Assembly: GCA_013397455.1 (NCBI GenBank)
Contig: VYZB01000295.1
Coordinates: forward strand, 559,930 to 623,929
From: Crotophaga sulcirostris
Taxonomy: Eukaryota > Chordata > Aves > Cuculiformes > Crotophagidae
Length of the DNA: 64,000 nt
Reading direction: 5' to 3'
Under the pieces are notes generated by a model, which was given only the letters and a program-made list of their open reading frames with translations, had not been told where the DNA came from and did no database searches. This document shows, in pieces, positions 61,401-64,000 of the stretch. The position numbers and the translations under genes are program-made. Position 1 is the first letter of the stretch. Every line of letters begins with the position of its first letter.

Positions 61401-61743
61401 TATCCCACACAGCCTCCTCCTTGTTAGGTGGCCAGAGGATGTAATAAAGCAGCTTGGCAGCTTCCAATCTTTGGTCTGATCCAGCAAAACTGAGTGATAG
61501 GAAACAGGCTTTTTTTTTCTCTTGACTTGTTCACTGACCTGCTCTCTTGTCCTTTTGGAAAGGAAGGAACATCTGAATGCAGTGTTGGACATAAAAGGCT
61601 CGCTCAGCCGAGAAGACAGAGCTGCTCTCTTGAAGGCATTTCATGATAATTGCAGGGAATCAGAAACAGAAGCAAACTTGCTTTTTGCAGATATAGAAGT
61701 AAAACCTAGAAAATGTGGACTCTGTGGCTGCCTCTGCTGTTAG
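40153..61743 (+). CDS. TNFAIP2: Sec6/EXOC3-superfamily protein, probable TNFAIP2 (M-Sec)
   Basis: TNFAIP2/M-Sec is a Sec6-like rod protein that acts at the plasma membrane with RalA and the exocyst and promotes membrane protrusions and tunnelling nanotubes. Exons placed: 40153-40438, 42114-42708, 44351-44468, 48328-48402, 50569-50669, 51718-51810, 52506-52601, 53184-53316, 55145-55255, one ending 56959, 59956-60077, 61563-61743; phases agree except at the exon 9/10 join. Predicted length is about 706-737 residues depending on that join (human TNFAIP2 about 654, EXOC3L4 about 722). Evidence: basic N-terminus (residues 31-49), a Sec6-like helical body, and the family C-terminal block [24 protein letters not shown]. 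Synteny with EIF5 supports TNFAIP2; EXOC3L4 is the alternative. Odd: a Cys-rich C-terminus, and orientation opposite to that expected from human. Confidence 0.75.
42114..42708 (+). CDS. TNFAIP2: TNFAIP2-like exon 2: N-terminal Sec6 helices (residues 96-294)
   Basis: Acceptor CTCTGTTACAG, donor GG/GTATGT. A 595-nt exon open throughout in the joined frame. Encodes helical sequence including [26 protein letters not shown] and [17 protein letters not shown], the last aligning with the AYAESYHEHFAAHL region of M-Sec. Phase 1 in, 2 out. Confidence 0.88.
44351..44468 (+). CDS. TNFAIP2: TNFAIP2-like exon 3 (divergent; residues 294-333)
   Basis: Acceptor TTTCTGTACGCAG, donor CGG/GTAAGA. With the two bases from exon 2 the frame is open for 40 residues and ends [10 protein letters not shown], matching the family pattern LEEKYLSTVK before the next exon. 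The first two thirds ([15 protein letters not shown]...) do not look like the family. Length and phases fit exactly, so I keep it with caution. Confidence 0.6.
48281..48327 (+). repeat. Pyrimidine (TTTTC)n tract at exon 4 acceptor
   Basis: Near-pure T/C run built on TTTTC units, ending ACTATTTAG directly before exon 4. It serves as the polypyrimidine tract but is longer than needed and likely length-variable. Confidence 0.8.
48328..48402 (+). CDS. TNFAIP2: TNFAIP2-like exon 4 (residues 334-358)
   Basis: A long T/C tract (48285-48327) ends in TATTTAG, then 25 codons [20 protein letters not shown] to AAVIQ, donor GTAAAC. Ends like the ELAIDIIQ of M-Sec. Phase 0 at both ends. Confidence 0.85.
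50569..50669 (+). CDS. TNFAIP2: TNFAIP2-like exon 5 (residues 359-392)
   Basis: Acceptor AAATCCACAG, donor AG/GTAGGA. Encodes [20 protein letters not shown] to LEECLSFLE, one long helix aligning with the exon ending LLVELPAFLR in M-Sec. Phase 0 in, 2 out. Confidence 0.85.
51718..51810 (+). CDS. TNFAIP2: TNFAIP2-like exon 6 (residues 392-423)
   Basis: Acceptor TTTTAATTTAG, donor AG/GTTAGA. Encodes [14 protein letters not shown] to [11 protein letters not shown], aligning with the SYQRAFNEFLERG...NNCLSF segment of M-Sec, a family hallmark. Phase 2 at both ends. Confidence 0.87.
52506..52601 (+). CDS. TNFAIP2: TNFAIP2-like exon 7 (residues 423-455)
   Basis: Acceptor CTTCTTCCAG, donor AG/GTAGGG. 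Encodes [20 protein letters not shown] to LTLQPLFEP. Weak family similarity, but splice sites and phases (2 in, 2 out) are good. Confidence 0.75.
53184..53316 (+). CDS. TNFAIP2: TNFAIP2-like exon 8 (residues 455-499)
   Basis: Acceptor with a T11 tract then AACAG, donor AAG/GTATGG. Encodes [15 protein letters not shown] and [18 protein letters not shown], a helical segment typical of the central Sec6 region. Phase 2 in, 0 out. Confidence 0.8.
54270..54868 (-). repeat. CR1 LINE 3' fragment in TNFAIP2-like intron 8
   Basis: Begins TAGAATCACAGAACGGTTTG, then CATCCAGCTCCAACCCCCCTGCCACGAGC, TTGAACACCTCCAGGGAGGGGGCATCCACAGC and TTCCTAATATCTAATCTAAATC, and runs to the complement of the ORF2 end ([12 protein letters not shown] and [14 protein letters not shown] on minus). 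Antisense to the host gene; 5'-truncated at about 600 bp. Confidence 0.92.
55145..55255 (+). CDS. TNFAIP2: TNFAIP2-like exon 9 (residues 500-536)
   Basis: Acceptor CCCTTTTCCTCAG. Encodes [20 protein letters not shown] then [17 protein letters not shown], matching LGELKSHGFDTLLQNLHEDL of M-Sec. Donor is either GTAAGA at 55256 (strong, phase 0) or GTATAA at 55249 (weaker, phase 2). Confidence 0.82.
55287..55322 (-). repeat. CR1 3'-tail stub
   Basis: TTCATAGAATCATAGAATGACCTGGGTTGGAAGAGGCTTA is the last ~36 bp of CR1 with two tail repeats, then unrelated sequence. A very short 5'-truncated insertion or deletion remnant 30 bp after exon 9. Confidence 0.75.
56200..56225 (+). CDS. TNFAIP2: Possible 26-nt microexon between exons 9 and 10 (tentative)
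   Basis: A very strong pyrimidine tract ending TTTTGCACAG is followed by GACTGGGGATTTCCTGTACC. Read in phase 0 it gives DWGFPVPL, recalling the W-A-A-P-V-E-T-L-E stretch expected here, and it would deliver the phase 2 that exon 10 needs. The donor (GA/GTGCAG) is poor, so this is only one of three ways to close the gap. Confidence 0.25.
56743..56959 (+). CDS. TNFAIP2: TNFAIP2-like exon 10 (5' boundary uncertain, 56743 or 56650)
   Basis: Encodes [20 protein letters not shown], then [18 protein letters not shown] and [20 protein letters not shown], aligning with EELMEALHLHLVKEYIIQL of M-Sec. Donor TTA/GTAAGT at 56960, phase 0. The frame stays open upstream to another acceptor at 56650, adding 31 residues that do not resemble the family. 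Either start needs a phase-2 upstream exon. Confidence 0.75.
59956..60077 (+). CDS. TNFAIP2: TNFAIP2-like exon 11 (C-terminal Sec6 block)
   Basis: Acceptor CTTCTCTCCCCAG, donor AG/GTGAGG. Encodes [19 protein letters not shown] to [14 protein letters not shown], matching LAEIIRLQDPSAIKIEVATYATCYPDF of M-Sec. Phase 0 in, 2 out. Confidence 0.9.
61563..61743 (+). CDS. TNFAIP2: TNFAIP2-like last exon with Cys-rich C-terminus
   Basis: Acceptor GTCCTTTTGGAAAG. Encodes [20 protein letters not shown], the family block seen as KGHLSAILAIKGNLS in M-Sec, then LLFADIEV where the human protein nearly ends. It continues [13 protein letters not shown] before TAG at 61741. The five-cysteine end looks like a lipidation signal. 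Confidence 0.9.
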
Positions 61744-62290
61744 CAAAGGTAGGCGTATGTGTGAGCACGCTTGCGTGCAAGACATGTACCTGTGCAGGTG
61801 TGGGCATTCCTGCTTACAGGGAGGTGGAATGACCTCCCAGAGGTCCTCATTGCTGTGTACACTGGTTCTACTTCCCACTCTCTGCCAGTAAATTTCCACG
61901 TCATGTTGTAGGCATTACAGGCCACCAAATGCTTAGGTATGTGATTCAGGTTGCAGCAGGGACAAAGGAGAAGATCCCCATCCTTCGCTCCTGCCTGTGT
62001 GTCCCTGCACCAACTTCTGTCTGCAGCATCCCCCCTCCCAGCTCTTACCATGTGTGCACGGGCAGGGTCTCCCAGGCAAATGCTGCTGCCTTCTGGCAGG
62101 GCATGCTGATTTACTCCTTGGTGGTTCCTCTGCTTTCCTGGTGCTGAGGGTTTTACCCCTTGGTGGTCGTCTTGCTCCCTGGTGCCAAGGGGAAGGATAT
62201 ATGAGCACCACTTCTGCACCCTTCATGAGATCTGTGTTAATTAAACTGGGCTTGGTCCTGTTCAGGTGGCTGAGAGCACCAGAGGAGAGC

Positions 62291-62320
62291 ATGCCATGCC
62301 CATGCCCATGCCCGTGCCCA
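62291..62320. repeat. Short hexamer tandem repeat (ATGCCC)n
   Basis: About five units of ATGCCC with small changes (one GTGCCC). It produces artificial HGHGHG and PCPCPC peptides on the two strands. Confidence 0.8.
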
Positions 62321-63504
62321 CTCCATGCTGGCAGCAGCAGCTGGTGGCAGAAGGGAGGAGGGATAAAAGTCGAAGAGGTGACTGTCACTGTTAGGCCTTA
62401 AATCCCCTGAGGTGAATTGCCAAGGCTTATTTGGAACACCTGCAATCTCCTTTCAGTTTCCCAAGGGATTCCTTTGCAGTCACAGATTGGGGTTTTTTTT
62501 AGGGGGAGGGGCGGGTAAGCTGCGGCAGATCTTGAAACTAAGCAGGTCCTCAGGGTTTAAAAATACATCTTAGTGGAGAACATGAAGCTGTTCACTTCAC
62601 TTTAAATAATCTGCAACTTCTTTTTAGTCCAAATTTGTCCAGCTCCAGCTCAGAGCCAGAGAATTTTATCTTTGCTAGGCCAGAACCCTCGGCTATCTGA
62701 AATAGCCCCCCTCAGTTAATATTTACAGATTGTCACCAGTCACCTTCTGCTCAAATGAGTACCTCAGGTTGAGATACTGCTGACTTGACTGAGTATCTCA
62801 GGTTGAGAAGCACAGACCCTTTCCACCACCTCCTCCGCTCTCCGGTGTCACGTTTATTTATAGCTCCCCATGTTAGCAGATCAGGGATGCATTACGCAGG
62901 GCTCTGACCTAGGGCCTCCAGGCACAGGCAGGCAGCAGGCTACCCTGGCAGCAGGGAGAGAAGGCAATTAAAGAAACAATTAATAAGCACACAATCTTTC
63001 TCTTCCTAATGTAAACCAATTCTGATGTAATGAGCTGGCTATCAGCCACCCACTTTTATACCCTCCTTTAAAGAAATTACCCATAGCATCACCTTTGCTT
63101 TAGAAAAGATATTCAGGATCATGTTTTTAAAACACTGTAAATCACTTAATCTCCTATTTGCTGAAATCCCCTGTGTAAATAAGCTCCCAAATCCCAGAAG
63201 ACCTGGCTGAGTCTGCACTGTGGTGGAATCATGTGTGTAGCACAGGTTAGGAGCCTCACCTGAGTTCAGGGGTAGCAGTAATGGTGAAATCAGTTATGGG
63301 GTGTGCTCAACAGAAGGTCACCTTCCTCCTTCTATCTCAGCCCTGTGATTTTGCTGCCATGCTCTGGAGTGTGGCCTACAGGTATATTGGGAATCATCTT
63401 CTTTCTCCCAGCCAAGAACAAAATAGCTGCACGTTGTCCCTTCTGTATGCAGAGGTGGGAGGACTTTGGGAAAGTGTGATCTTCGGTTGTTTCATATTAG
63501 CATG

Positions 63505-63530
63505 AAATGACCTCCCAGAAGAGGTCATTT
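63505..63530. repeat. Perfect inverted repeat with everted AGGTCA half-sites
   Basis: AAATGACCTC at 63505-63514 and GAGGTCATTT at 63521-63530 are exact reverse complements around six bases. Inside are TGACCT (63508-63513) and AGGTCA (63522-63527), everted nuclear-receptor half-sites 8 bp apart (ER8). Confidence 0.75.
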
Positions 63531-63752
63531 GGCTCTAGTGGGCAGGGAGCAGCAGGGATGCTGCCCACGGCTGTGGGCCTGTGCATTGTGTTAGACAGAG
63601 TAACCCAGGAACTGGAGATTTACAGCAGGTGAATGTCGATACAGCTTCACCCAAGAGTTTGTGCATAGGAGGGATGTTTTTGGTGTTTGGCTCTTGCACG
63701 TGTTCTGATGAGTGCTATTTAATTACCCAGCTGTTTTCTTGCTTTCCCTTAG

Positions 63753-64000
63753 GCCTACTGTGAGAAACACGAGGTCTCACTTCCACGTGGTGATAACTGC
63801 AATCAGAGCTCCTTGGAAGCCCCAGGGACCCATGCAGCTGAATGCATGGAGAAGCCTGACAGCTGTGGAAGACATCATTCCTGCACTTTTGCAGGAAAGC
63901 CACGTGGCCCAAATCCTAATCTTCTATGTGATGTCCTGGTGGAAGATGAATGGGATATGGCAGAAAGACATTTCTTCAAAATTTCCTAGAGATTGCTGCT
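63753..64000 (+). other. Open sequence behind an acceptor-like site, window edge
   Basis: TTTTCTTGCTTTCCCTTAG ends at 63752. From 63753 one frame is open 78 codons to TAG at 63987 (AYCEKHEVSLPRGDN..., six Cys). The frame one base later is open to the end of the window (PTVRNTRSHFHVVITAIRAP...). It could be an exon of a neighbour, an alternative terminal exon, or chance. No family recognised. Confidence 0.25.

Larger units (their letters stand above)
40439..61562 (+). other. Introns of the TNFAIP2-like gene
   Basis: Introns run 40439-42113, 42709-44350, 44469-48327, 48403-50568, 50670-51717, 51811-52505, 52602-53183, 53317-55144, 55256-56742, 56960-59955 and 60078-61562. They hold a CR1 copy (54270-54868), a CR1 tail stub (55287-55322), a GGGAAATTTCCC palindrome at 47803-47814 and an AT-rich low-complexity block at 60985-61045. 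Open frames inside them are not supported as genes. Confidence 0.6.
61744..63752 (+). other. 3'UTR and downstream flank of the TNFAIP2-like gene
   Basis: Follows the TAG stop. Candidate poly(A) signals are ATTAAA at 62240-62245 (G/T-rich text after it) and ATTAAA at 62967-62972; no canonical AATAAA was seen. Also a CATGCC-type hexamer repeat at 62291-62320 and an inverted repeat at 63505-63530. No gene recognised. Confidence 0.4.

Noticed and set aside
1..64000. tRNA genes, CRISPR arrays, prokaryotic operons, long terminal repeats
   Set aside because: Looked for and not seen; the only mobile elements I can support are CR1 fragments.

Overview
The window reads as vertebrate nuclear DNA from a bird. 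Genes are split by GT-AG introns, there is a CpG-island promoter, and the interspersed repeats I can recognise are CR1 (chicken repeat 1) LINE fragments, the typical avian retroposon. The species cannot be told. There is no sign of prokaryotic, phage or CRISPR content.

Layout: (1) 1-3270 is flank with one CR1 fragment. (2) 3280-11100, minus strand, is EIF5, the GTPase-activating initiation factor. All ten coding exons join into a 430-residue protein with every splice phase matching. The intron at 6417-7137 carries an H/ACA snoRNA matching SNORA28. The 5' leader holds two upstream ORFs, one of which overlaps the main start out of frame. The promoter is a CpG island at about 10.04-11.35 kb with two CCAAT boxes and a TCTCGCGAGA palindrome. 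(3) 11.35-13.43 kb is a cluster of three CR1 pieces. (4) 13.43-39.9 kb is about 26 kb of intergenic DNA with no gene I can support. (5) 39.9-61.74 kb, plus strand, is a Sec6/EXOC3-superfamily gene, most likely TNFAIP2 (M-Sec), with EXOC3L4 as the alternative. Eleven exons are placed with consistent phases; the exon 9 to exon 10 join stays ambiguous. (6) 61.74-64 kb is 3' flank, with an acceptor-like site followed by open sequence at the window edge.

EIF5 next to a TNFAIP2-type gene matches human 14q32, but here the two genes diverge (5' ends facing) while in human, as I recall, they run in tandem. EIF5 works in start-codon selection. The Sec6-like gene should act at the plasma membrane (exocyst, membrane protrusions). 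They are neighbours by synteny, not by shared pathway.

I did not find a wholly new biological system. The most distinctive points are the Cys-rich, CC-ending C-terminus of the Sec6-like protein, its duplicated basic/amphipathic N-terminus, the inverted gene order, and the uORF plus snoRNA architecture of EIF5.
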